DNA of 5,275 nt from Pseudomonadota bacterium (GTDB lineage Bacteria > Pseudomonadota > Gammaproteobacteria > Steroidobacterales > Steroidobacteraceae): positions 1 to 5,275 of the forward strand of contig JAPTUI010000259.1 of assembly GCA_028067895.1 (NCBI GenBank), read 5' to 3'. The notes under the pieces are model-generated. The model saw only the letters and a program-made list of their open reading frames with translations. It searched no databases and was not told the origin of the DNA. A program made the position numbers and the translations under genes. Positions within the stretch are counted from its first letter, which is position 1. Each line of letters begins with the position of its first letter. Of the stretch, positions 1 to 5,275 are shown one piece after another.

Positions 1-192
1 TTGAACGGGGAGCGCGGCGTGCGGCAGCGGGGGATGATGGCCCGCCGAACCCGGCGCAATCTCCGACGAAACTCAGAGAGCACGGGCCGCATCGGCAGTA
101 TCTTTAAGCCCGCGGCTCAGGGTGTCTCGCGGTCTCTCCACGGACCGAAACGAGCGGCCGGCCGGGCGAATCTCAGGGGCGGGGAGACGAGC
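1..192 (+). other. Leader upstream of the MgtC/DUF4010 gene
   Basis: This stretch is open in the frame of the downstream gene from a TTG at the window edge. Its translation is Arg- and Ser-rich with no hydrophobic segment and does not resemble the start of an MgtC-like protein, so I treat it as 5' non-coding sequence. A weak -10-like TATCTT lies at 99-104, but no convincing -35 is found at the right distance. No RNA gene or strong hairpin was seen. The gene's promoter may lie here or beyond the left edge. Confidence 0.4.
181..186 (+). promoter_or_regulatory. Ribosome binding site deciding the GTG start at 193
   Basis: GGGGAG sits 6 nt before the GTG at 193, a good Shine-Dalgarno match and spacing. 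This is the main reason to start the downstream protein at 193 rather than at the far-upstream TTG or at the internal ATG at 250, which lies inside the first membrane helix. Confidence 0.6.
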
Positions 193-1467
193 GTGATCGA
201 CGGGCAGACTCCAGTGCAATTGGCCGGCAAGCTTGGACTAGGGCTTGCCATGGCCATCTTCCTCGGACTGGCCTTCGAGGGACTGTACAAGCAGGAGCCG
301 CGCACCTCGCCGGGCGGGATCCGCACCTTCCCCCTGCTCGCGATCGTCGGGGCGCTCCTGTACCTGCTCGATCCGCACACCCTGATGCTCTACGCGGTCG
401 GCCTCGGCGCGCTCGCCGTGTGGCTGTATGCGCATCTGCGCACGGCCGGAGCCCCTGAGACCCAACGTCCGACGCTCATCGTGCCGGCGGCGAACCTGCT
501 CGCCTACCTCTTCGGACCGGTGGCGCTCACGCAGCCCTCCTGGCTGGTCGTGTCGGTCGCCGTGGTGGCGGTGCTCCTGATCGAAGGGCGCGAGGTGCTG
601 CATCGGGCGGTGCGCCAGCTGGCCCGCGAGGAGATCTACACCCTCGGCAAATTCCTCATCCTGGTCGGCATCATCCTGCCGTTGGTGCCGGATAGGCCCG
701 TGGTCGCGGCCACCCCCATCACACCATTCGAAGTGTGGCTCGCGCTGGTCGCCGTCTCGAGCCTGTCCTACCTCAGTTATTTGCTGCAGCGCTATCTGCC
801 GCACCGCGGCACGCTGGTGCCGGCGATTCTCGGCGGGGCGTATTCCTCGACGGCGACCACCGTGGCGCTGGCGCGCGAGCAGAAGGCTGCCGGTGCCGCG
901 CGGCCGGAGCTCACTGTCGGGATCATCGTCGCCACGGCAGTGATGTACCTGCGCATCGATCTGGTCGTGGCGCTGTTCAACCGGCCCGTCGCCTGGATCC
1001 TGCTGCCCAGAGTGCTCGTGCTCGCGGCGATCGCCGGTGCGATCGCGCTCGTGCAGTGGTGGCGCCGCGGCCCGGAGCCGGCCACCGCCGCCGGTGCGCT
1101 GCCGACGATGAACCCGCTGCAGCTGCCCGCGGCGGTGACCTTCGCGGCGCTGTTCATCGTGGTTGCACTCGCCTCCAGCTGGGTGCGCAGCCATTTCGGC
1201 AGTCCCGGCATCTATGCCCTCGGCGGCATCGCGGGTGTCTCGGACATCAACCCCTTCGTCCTCAGTCTCGCGCAGGGCAGCGTCACCGGCATGCCGGCGG
1301 CCGGGATCGGCGCGGCCATCCTCATTGCGGCCGCCTCGAACAACATCATGAATGGACTGTACGCACTCGCTTTCGGCGGCGTGCGCCCGTGTCTGCGCGC
1401 CTCATTGGCGCTCTTTGCCACGGCGGCGGCGGGACTGGTGCTCGCGTTTTTGACGCTGCCGCGCTGA
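193..1467 (+). CDS. MgtC-like/DUF4010 family integral membrane protein
   Basis: A 424-residue polytopic membrane protein with about a dozen hydrophobic segments. The N-terminal part (about residues 8-85) resembles the MgtC/SapB N-terminal domain: a Gly/Ala helix reading LGLAMAIFLGLAFEG, then the hallmark GGIRTFPLLAIVGAL at 41-55. The rest matches the DUF4010 pattern, with GGAYSSTATTVALAR at 214-228, ALGGIAGVSDINPF at 342-355 and AASNNIMNGLYALAFGG at 380-396. The size is normal for MgtC-DUF4010 fusions. Their biochemical role is not established; MgtC itself is linked to growth at low magnesium and to virulence through ATP synthase and phosphate effects, and that should not be transferred here. 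The GTG start is chosen for its ribosome binding site and because it gives a complete first helix; an upstream in-frame extension of 64 codons is Arg-rich and unlikely to be translated. The gene converges on the desaturase-like gene with a 29-bp gap holding no clear terminator. It appears to be a single-gene unit. Confidence 0.85.
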   Translation: MIDGQTPVQLAGKLGLGLAMAIFLGLAFEGLYKQEPRTSPGGIRTFPLLAIVGALLYLLDPHTLMLYAVGLGALAVWLYAHLRTAGAPETQRPTLIVPAANLLAYLFGPVALTQPSWLVVSVAVVAVLLIEGREVLHRAVRQLAREEIYTLGKFLILVGIILPLVPDRPVVAATPITPFEVWLALVAVSSLSYLSYLLQRYLPHRGTLVPAILGGAYSSTATTVALAREQKAAGAARPELTVGIIVATAVMYLRIDLVVALFNRPVAWILLPRVLVLAAIAGAIALVQWWRRGPEPATAAGALPTMNPLQLPAAVTFAALFIVVALASSWVRSHFGSPGIYALGGIAGVSDINPFVLSLAQGSVTGMPAAGIGAAILIAAASNNIMNGLYALAFGGVRPCLRASLALFATAAAGLVLAFLTLPR

Positions 1468-1496
1468 GGTGCCGGACCGCGCTCCCAAGTCGGGCG

Positions 1497-2309
1497 TCAG
1501 GCGCCGAGGTTGATGTCGGGACGCTTCTCGGCCGGGCGCGGCAGGAACGGATGGATCAGCTGCTCGCCGAGCGTGGCCGGCATCGGCGTGTCGATCCCGT
1601 AGCGCTCCGGCCACTGCGCGGGCCGCACGTACGTGCCGAAGAGGTGATCGACCAGCGGCAGCATGGCCGCGTAATTACGGTCGCGCAGCGCATCCTGGGT
1701 GTGGTGCCAGCGGTGAAAGAACGGAGTCGCGATCACGTGCTCGAGGGGGCCGAAGCGCCAGCGCACGTTGGCATGGACGAAAAACCCCCAGAGCGTCGCG
1801 ATCACCAGCACCAGGGCGGGAATGCCCGCACCGCCGGCGAGCCCGAGCGCCACCACCGGAACGAAGCCGCACAATCGGGTGAACACCATGTCGAGCGGAT
1901 GGGCGCGGGTGTTGGTCAGGAAGTCCACGGCGGTGGCGCTGTGGTGAATGGAGTGGAAGCGCCACAGCAGCGGGATCTGGTGGCTCAGGCGGTGGCCCCA
2001 GTAAAAGCCGATCTCGGCGATCACCACCGAGAGGGCGAGTCGGGCGCTCAAGGGCAGCGCAGCAATGCGCCAGAGGATCCCCTCCGGCATGACGCGGTAC
2101 AGTGCCACGCCGAAGTACATCAGCGGCACGGCGAGCAGGATGCCGGTGGTCAGGGAGTTGAGCGCATAGTAGCCGAGGTCGGTCAGCCACTGGGTCCGCA
2201 GCAGCGGCTGGCGGTGCACGCTCATGAGCCGCTCGAGCGGCACGAACAGCGCCAGGAGGATTCCCAGCCAGACGGCCAGGTGCAGGGATTGGGACAACAG
2301 TGAGCTCAT
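1497..2309 (-). CDS. Sterol desaturase/fatty acid hydroxylase family protein
   Basis: A 270-residue integral membrane protein of the fatty acid hydroxylase superfamily, whose members use a di-iron centre held by histidine clusters to hydroxylate or desaturate lipids with O2. All boxes are visible: HRLSH at 106-110, HSIHH at 119-123, isolated His179 and His191, and HRWHH at 199-203. The family's C-terminal Asn-Tyr...Leu-Phe-Gly-Thr signature follows at 212-226. Hydrophobic stretches lie at about 5-25, 45-70, 90-104 and 148-178, as usual for a membrane enzyme with a cytoplasmic active site. Length is typical and nothing is missing. The substrate cannot be told from sequence: bacterial members act on sterols, carotenoids, hopanoid-like or alkylglycerol lipids, and many are uncharacterised. 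The ATG at 2309 is the first start after an in-frame stop at 2319-2321; its Shine-Dalgarno is weak (GATGGG). The gene lies 70 bp downstream of the PEP-CTERM gene on the same strand and may be co-transcribed, although a strong hairpin lies between. Confidence 0.9.
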   Translation of the reverse strand: MSSLLSQSLHLAVWLGILLALFVPLERLMSVHRQPLLRTQWLTDLGYYALNSLTTGILLAVPLMYFGVALYRVMPEGILWRIAALPLSARLALSVVIAEIGFYWGHRLSHQIPLLWRFHSIHHSATAVDFLTNTRAHPLDMVFTRLCGFVPVVALGLAGGAGIPALVLVIATLWGFFVHANVRWRFGPLEHVIATPFFHRWHHTQDALRDRNYAAMLPLVDHLFGTYVRPAQWPERYGIDTPMPATLGEQLIHPFLPRPAEKRPDINLGA

Positions 2310-2326
2310 GTGAGCCCATCATCGAC

Positions 2327-2363
2327 GCCGGGCGTGCGGGCCGCAATGGTCCGCACGCCCGGC
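2327..2363 (-). terminator. 13-bp perfect hairpin between the PEP-CTERM and desaturase-like genes
   Basis: The arms GCCGGGCGTGCGG (2327-2339) and CCGCACGCCCGGC (2351-2363) are exact reverse complements around an 11-nt loop. The hairpin starts 16 nt after the PEP-CTERM stop and ends 17 nt before the desaturase-like start. On the transcribed strand it is followed by GTCGATGATGGG and has no U-run, so it is not a canonical intrinsic terminator. It may be a weak or factor-assisted terminator, an mRNA-stabilising 3' end, or an element that lowers expression of the distal gene. Confidence 0.55.
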
Positions 2364-2379
2364 TGTGCGCTAGATCAGA

Positions 2380-3165
2380 TCAGGCACGATCCTGCTGGGC
2401 GCGACGGCGCTGGATCAGCGCGAAGCCCAGCGCGAGCAGACCGCCGCCGAGCAGTGCCAGCGCGCCCGGCTCGGGCGCCTGGACCATCGACACGTTGGTC
2501 AGCACTGCCACCGGCGGATAGCCGGTCGGGTCGCCGACGGACAGGAAGCTCAGCGTCTCCGACGGCGCGTTCGCCGTGAAGTACAACGAACCGGTCTTCC
2601 AACCCGTGAACCCGCCGCTCGTATTCCAAAGCGTCTGGGTGTCGAGGGTCTGGCTGCCGAGCGACACGGCCAGGTACTCGCTCGTGTTGCCGGTGCGGCT
2701 CTGCAGCTGCGATCCGCCCCAGTTGAACGTCACCAGGTAGCCCTGGCCGATCGTCAGGTCGTTCAGCGTCTGCGCGATGCTCGACTGCACGCCGGAGGTC
2801 TGGTCCCCATCGAGGCCGACGAACGTGGAGGTGCCGCCCGGAGGCGCGGTCAGCGTGGTGTACAGCTTCTCGTTGCCGGTGTTCTGCGTGCTGCCGAGGC
2901 CCCACTCACTGTAGGCGTCCTGGGTCGTCGCCGCTGAGGCGCTCGGGTACCAGATCTCGTAGCCGTTGTTGCCGCTCCAGTTGGTGATGAACTGGCTCGC
3001 GGTAAAGCCATTCAGCGAACCGGTCCCGAACTCAGTCGGTGCAGTGGTCGTCGGCGAGGTCGAGGCGAAGTTGCCGTTCTGGATGAGGTTGATGGAATTG
3101 GCATGGGCCAAGCCCACGGTGGAAACCGCCAGAGCGGTTGCGCAAAGCACTGCAGGAATACGCAT
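2380..3165 (-). CDS. Secreted PEP-CTERM sorting domain protein
   Basis: A 261-residue exported protein. Residues 1-22 form a Sec signal peptide with probable cleavage after AHA (A22/N23). The mature part opens with NLIQNGNF (26-33) and ends its Ser/Thr/Gly-rich beta-strand body with LTNVSMV (222-228), a layout common in jelly-roll-like PEP-CTERM proteins. The C-terminus is a full sorting signal: PEP at 231-233, a hydrophobic helix at about 235-251 and RRR at 253-255. Such proteins are processed by an exosortase (EpsH/Xrt family) and sent to the surface or the extracellular matrix; no exosortase lies in this window, which is usual because substrates are scattered. The mature region has no cysteine and no recognisable catalytic motif, so a structural or matrix role is most likely (inference). 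The ATG start is supported by the signal peptide and by AAGGA 9 nt upstream. A sigma-54-type promoter precedes it. The sterol desaturase-like gene follows 70 bp downstream. Confidence 0.9.
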   Translation of the reverse strand: MRIPAVLCATALAVSTVGLAHANSINLIQNGNFASTSPTTTAPTEFGTGSLNGFTASQFITNWSGNNGYEIWYPSASAATTQDAYSEWGLGSTQNTGNEKLYTTLTAPPGGTSTFVGLDGDQTSGVQSSIAQTLNDLTIGQGYLVTFNWGGSQLQSRTGNTSEYLAVSLGSQTLDTQTLWNTSGGFTGWKTGSLYFTANAPSETLSFLSVGDPTGYPPVAVLTNVSMVQAPEPGALALLGGGLLALGFALIQRRRAQQDRA

Positions 3166-3174
3166 AGCAAAGTG

Positions 3175-3179
3175 TCCTT
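3175..3179 (-). promoter_or_regulatory. Ribosome binding site of the PEP-CTERM gene
   Basis: On the minus strand AAGGA lies 9 nt before the ATG at 3165. It falls inside the leader predicted from the sigma-54 promoter and supports this start, which also gives an intact signal peptide. Confidence 0.65.
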
Positions 3180-3212
3180 GTTCTGGAGAGGAAGCGACGC
3201 TATGCGAGTGAA

Positions 3213-3228
3213 AGCAATTTCCGGGCCA
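3213..3228 (-). promoter_or_regulatory. Sigma-54 (RpoN) -24/-12 promoter of the PEP-CTERM gene
   Basis: Minus-strand sequence TGGCCCGGAAATTGCT matches the sigma-54 consensus TGGCACG-N4-TTGCW at all but one position (C for A). The invariant GG (3227-3226) and GC (3215-3214) are separated by exactly 10 bp. Transcription would begin near 3202, giving a leader of about 37 nt that contains the AAGGA ribosome binding site. Transcription would need RpoN and an AAA+ enhancer-binding activator. Confidence 0.75.
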
Positions 3229-3246
3229 GTTCCTAATTTTATTTTA

Positions 3247-3259
3247 AAAACAATTGATT
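3247..3259 (-). promoter_or_regulatory. IHF-like site upstream of the sigma-54 promoter
   Basis: Minus-strand AATCAATTGTTTT fits the IHF consensus WATCAA-N4-TTR at 12 of 13 positions (T instead of R at the end). It lies at about -45 to -57 relative to the predicted start, within a strongly AT-rich island (about 3231-3261) in otherwise GC-rich DNA. DNA bending by IHF between activator site and promoter is common at sigma-54 promoters. A single degenerate match in AT-rich DNA can also occur by chance. Confidence 0.4.
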
Positions 3260-3272
3260 AGCGTCAGTTTTC

Positions 3273-3282
3273 TGTCTGGACA
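3273..3282. promoter_or_regulatory. Possible enhancer-binding protein dyad
   Basis: TGTCTGGACA is a perfect TGTC-N2-GACA dyad centred about 75 bp upstream of the predicted sigma-54 start, with the IHF-like site in between. It partly overlaps a second small inverted repeat, CAGTTTTCTG (3265-3274). The position suits an upstream activator site, for example for a PrsR-type regulator, but I do not know that regulator's motif well enough to assign it. Confidence 0.3.
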
Positions 3283-3297
3283 TGCTGCGGCTGTAAG

Positions 3298-3334
3298 AAA
3301 AATCGACGGCCACTGAGGGGATTCAGTGGCCGTC
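3298..3334 (-). terminator. Intrinsic terminator of the DUF4382 gene
   Basis: The arms GACGGCCACTGA (3305-3316) and TCAGTGGCCGTC (3323-3334) form a perfect 12-bp stem with a 6-nt loop. On the minus strand the stem is followed by GATTTTTCTTAC, a five-T run starting 2 nt after the stem. This is a textbook Rho-independent terminator, 43 nt past the DUF4382 stop codon. It insulates the downstream sigma-54 control region from read-through. Confidence 0.88.
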
Positions 3335-3344
3335 CTGCAGACGA

Positions 3345-3369
3345 GGGGCCGCGCCCCTGGCGCGGCCCC
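3345..3369 (-). repeat. First of two tandem 3' hairpins after the DUF4382 gene
   Basis: GGGGCCGCGCC (3345-3355) and GGCGCGGCCCC (3359-3369) form an 11-bp all-G/C stem with a 3-nt loop, only 7 nt beyond the stop codon. There is no T-run directly after it, so it probably works with the following U-tract hairpin as a tandem terminator or protects the mRNA 3' end. Confidence 0.6.
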
Positions 3370-3376
3370 CGCTTCC

Positions 3377-5275
3377 TCAGTTGCTCAGCAGCACGTACAC
3401 CCGGTTCACGGTGATCGTGCCGTTCGAGCCGTAGAGGCCGCTGGCCCAGATTCCGAGCACCGAGGCGTTGCTCAGGTCCGTGTTGAGCGCGGTGGTGAAG
3501 TCGGCGAAGGTCCCGAAGGTATCGACCGAGTCGCTCGACTGGTGCGCGATGGCGAAGGCCAGATCCTCCCCGCCGTCATCGGTCGAGGAACCGCTGGTGC
3601 TCGAGCTGCTGGACGTCGTCGCACTCGCCGGGACCAGCGTCACCCCGCCGCTCAGCGTCGAGGCGTCGATCATCGTGTCGCCGATCCGGATGGTGTGGGT
3701 CATGGCGCTGGCGAGCGCCGGCTGGCCGATGACCAGCTGCGTCGAACTGAGTGCAGTGAACGCCGTGGTGGTACCCGGGCTCGTCCAGTTCGCATGCAGC
3801 TCGGCATGGGCCTGGGCGTAGCTGACCACCGTGTTCGCCATGAAGTCCGGCGGTGCGGCGCCGAATGGCGTGACGAACCCGGTGAACTGTACCGGCAACC
3901 CAACGGCGAGCACGCTGGTCGAGAAGCTCGAGGGGATCCCGACCAGGTAGTTCGAGGCGCTGGCATCGGTCGCCGAGCTCGTGCCGGTGCCGGTGAACAG
4001 GAGTGATCCGGCATCCACCTCGCCGAGGGACTGCAGGTTCACGGCGATGCCGCCGGTGCTCGTTCCGATGTACAGGCCCGTGCCGCGAGTCGGCTTCAGC
4101 AGCGCCGTTCCGCTGGTCGCATCGAGCGACGTACCGGTGACGTTCGAGCTCAGCGTACCGGTGAAGCGCACGCGCTGGCCCACGGAGAGGTCTGCGGTGC
4201 TGAGCGTTCCGGTCTCACCCTCGGCCGTGACCGTCGTGCCCGAGCCGATCGTGACGGTGACCTGGTGGGCAAAGTGCAGGTCGTCGTCGCTCTGGCTGTC
4301 GCTGCTGCTGGAGCCGCTAGAGGGGGCCTGGAACACGAGCGCGTCATCCAGCGTGAGCGTGTTGGCGCTGCGCGCCGCAACGGTGCCGGTGACTGCGTCA
4401 CCGGAGACTCCCGCGACGCTCGTTCCGGCATGCACCACGCTCGCGGTGAAGGTGTTCGTGGTGGTGTCCCAGGTCCCGTAGGCCGTGGTGAGCGTGCCGG
4501 CCGAGAGGGCCGCGAGCGCGCTCAAGCCCGCCGAGCCGGTATAGCTCGTGCCGTTGATGAGGAATGTGGTCGAGGCATTGGTGTCGACCGTGAACTGGCC
4601 GAACTCGTCCTGGTCATCCGCGAACGGTCGGATGTTCACCGTGTAGTCGCTGCTGCCTGCGCTGACGCTCACCAGCGGACCGCGCACGTGGATCTGCTTG
4701 CTGCTCGCCGGTGCGAGGCTGGCGCTCAGTACCGGGTCGACGGTGACGGTCGGCGGGTTCGCGGTGAGATCCACGGTATTGGAGGCTGCGAGATTGAAAT
4801 CAATCGCGAGGTTCGAGATCGTCCCGTCCGTGATCACGAGCGGGGTGTTGCCGAACGACAGGTTCACTGTGATCGGTCCGGTGATGGCGCTGCCGGTGGC
4901 GCCGTTGATCAGATTCGCCGCCGGCACCGTGACGTTGCCGCTCGCGGTGCTCACGACGATATCGGCGTTGCTGTAATCGAGGGTCAGCTGTGCGGAGGTG
5001 TAGTTGCCGGGCGGCAGCTGCTGCGCACTCAGCACTTCGGACAGATTGACCAGTTGCGAGAAATCCACCTGCGAGGCGGTCGGTACGGTCTGCACCACCG
5101 AGCCGTTCGAGCGGGTGAGCGTCAGGGAGTCCACCTTGACGATGTAGCTGACGAAGTCCCCGGGCGCATCCGTGAGCGACACCACGGCCGTCCCGCAGCC
5201 GCTGTTGCAGGGGGTTTGTTTGCTCGAGACCGAGGGGCTCAGCGCGGAGGACGGACTCATGCCCGAGCCGCCGCA
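3377..5275 (-). CDS. DUF4382 domain protein, probable lipoprotein, 5' end beyond window
   Basis: At least 632 residues, open through the right edge. The first codons read Cys-Gly-Gly-Ser-Gly, typical just after a type II signal peptidase site, so the ATG at 5260 is probably internal and a lipoprotein signal peptide should lie just outside. Counting from that Met, residues 24-185 match DUF4382: AVVSLTDAPGDF at 25-36, YIVKVDSLTLT near 39-49, then a LSEVLSAQQLPPGNYTSAQL segment (73-92). About 190-627 is a run of Gly/Thr/Ser/Val-rich beta segments resembling repeated DUF5666-like modules (for example TGTVAARSANTLTLDDALV at 291-309, then VGQRVRFTGTL at 360-370). Two acidic Ser/Asp linkers lie at about 313-328 and 549-566. 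Cys18 and Cys22, before the DUF4382 domain, may form a disulfide. No catalytic motif, transmembrane helix or PEP-CTERM tail is visible. Function is unknown; a surface-exposed or periplasmic scaffold or adhesion role is only inference. The gene ends at tandem hairpins. Confidence 0.85.
   Translation of the reverse strand, partial: CGGSGMSPSSALSPSVSSKQTPCNSGCGTAVVSLTDAPGDFVSYIVKVDSLTLTRSNGSVVQTVPTASQVDFSQLVNLSEVLSAQQLPPGNYTSAQLTLDYSNADIVVSTASGNVTVPAANLINGATGSAITGPITVNLSFGNTPLVITDGTISNLAIDFNLAASNTVDLTANPPTVTVDPVLSASLAPASSKQIHVRGPLVSVSAGSSDYTVNIRPFADDQDEFGQFTVDTNASTTFLINGTSYTGSAGLSALAALSAGTLTTAYGTWDTTTNTFTASVVHAGTSVAGVSGDAVTGTVAARSANTLTLDDALVFQAPSSGSSSSDSQSDDDLHFAHQVTVTIGSGTTVTAEGETGTLSTADLSVGQRVRFTGTLSSNVTGTSLDATSGTALLKPTRGTGLYIGTSTGGIAVNLQSLGEVDAGSLLFTGTGTSSATDASASNYLVGIPSSFSTSVLAVGLPVQFTGFVTPFGAAPPDFMANTVVSYAQAHAELHANWTSPGTTTAFTALSSTQLVIGQPALASAMTHTIRIGDTMIDASTLSGGVTLVPASATTSSSSSTSGSSTDDGGEDLAFAIAHQSSDSVDTFGTFADFTTALNTDLSNASVLGIWASGLYGSNGTITVNRVYVLLSN

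Noticed and set aside
156..163. GGCCGGCC palindrome upstream of the first gene
   Set aside because: A short palindrome expected by chance in DNA this GC-rich, with no repeat partner or nearby promoter to give it meaning.
238..1194. Minus-strand open frame of 318 codons opposite the MgtC/DUF4010 gene
   Set aside because: Low-complexity Arg/Gln/His/Asp-rich translation with no family features; the opposite strand encodes a clearly recognisable membrane protein.
1468..1496. Bidirectional terminator between the converging genes
   Set aside because: Only 29 bp long, with no stem longer than about 5 bp and no T-run on either strand.
735..2303. Long plus-strand open frame of 522 codons across the first two genes
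   Set aside because: It overlaps the 3' half of the MgtC/DUF4010 gene in another frame and is antisense to the whole desaturase-like gene. Its translation is rich in Arg, Gly, His and Gln with no recognisable domain, as expected of a shadow frame in GC-rich DNA.
3236..3262. Sigma-70-like -10 (TAAAAT) in the AT-rich island before the PEP-CTERM gene
   Set aside because: No good -35 at 16-18 bp, whereas the sigma-54 element just downstream fits its consensus and spacing closely. AT-richness alone explains the match.
3326..4006. Plus-strand open frame of 226 codons over the 3' end of the DUF4382 gene
   Set aside because: It starts inside the terminator, is antisense to a well-supported gene, and its Arg/Gly/Ala-rich translation resembles nothing I recognise.
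1..5275. CRISPR array, tRNA/rRNA, insertion sequence, phage or defence genes
   Set aside because: No spaced direct repeats, cloverleaf-like sequence, terminal inverted repeats, transposase or defence-type domains were found; the four genes and their intergenic elements account for almost all of the window.

Overview
This is a 5.3-kb stretch of GC-rich (roughly two-thirds G+C) bacterial chromosome with four protein-coding genes. One faces right and three face left. A PEP-CTERM surface/exopolysaccharide-associated protein, a consensus-like sigma-54 promoter and a probable lipoprotein together suggest a Gram-negative proteobacterium, beta or gamma, of an exosortase-bearing, biofilm- or floc-forming type. 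The exact lineage cannot be fixed from this window. No mobile element, RNA gene or CRISPR array was seen.

Layout from left to right: (1) a rightward gene for an MgtC-like/DUF4010 polytopic membrane protein, whose best start is GTG at 193 behind a GGGGAG ribosome binding site; (2) converging with it after a 29-bp gap, a leftward sterol desaturase/fatty acid hydroxylase family membrane protein with the full set of histidine boxes; (3) 70 bp upstream of that, on the same strand, a secreted PEP-CTERM protein, with a 13-bp perfect hairpin lacking a U-tract between the two; (4) a compact 211-bp regulatory gap; (5) a large leftward DUF4382-type secreted protein that runs off the right edge. Its first visible codon encodes a Cys that looks like a lipobox cysteine.

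The most informative non-coding region is 3166-3376. Reading leftward it holds tandem hairpins that end the DUF4382 gene, the second a textbook intrinsic terminator. It then holds an apparently complete sigma-54 control region for the PEP-CTERM gene: a TGTC-N2-GACA dyad at about -75, a 12-of-13 IHF-like site at about -50 in an AT-rich island, and TGGCCCG-N4-TTGCT with exact GG-N10-GC spacing. A predicted 37-nt leader with an AAGGA ribosome binding site follows. This agrees with published links between PEP-CTERM proteins, RpoN and the PrsK/PrsR two-component system, so the PEP-CTERM gene is probably a regulated extracellular-matrix gene. The desaturase-like gene may be read through from the same promoter.

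There is no obviously new multi-gene system here. The points worth following are the sigma-54 promoter, the read-through/attenuation question at 2327-2363, and the domain structure of the DUF4382 protein.
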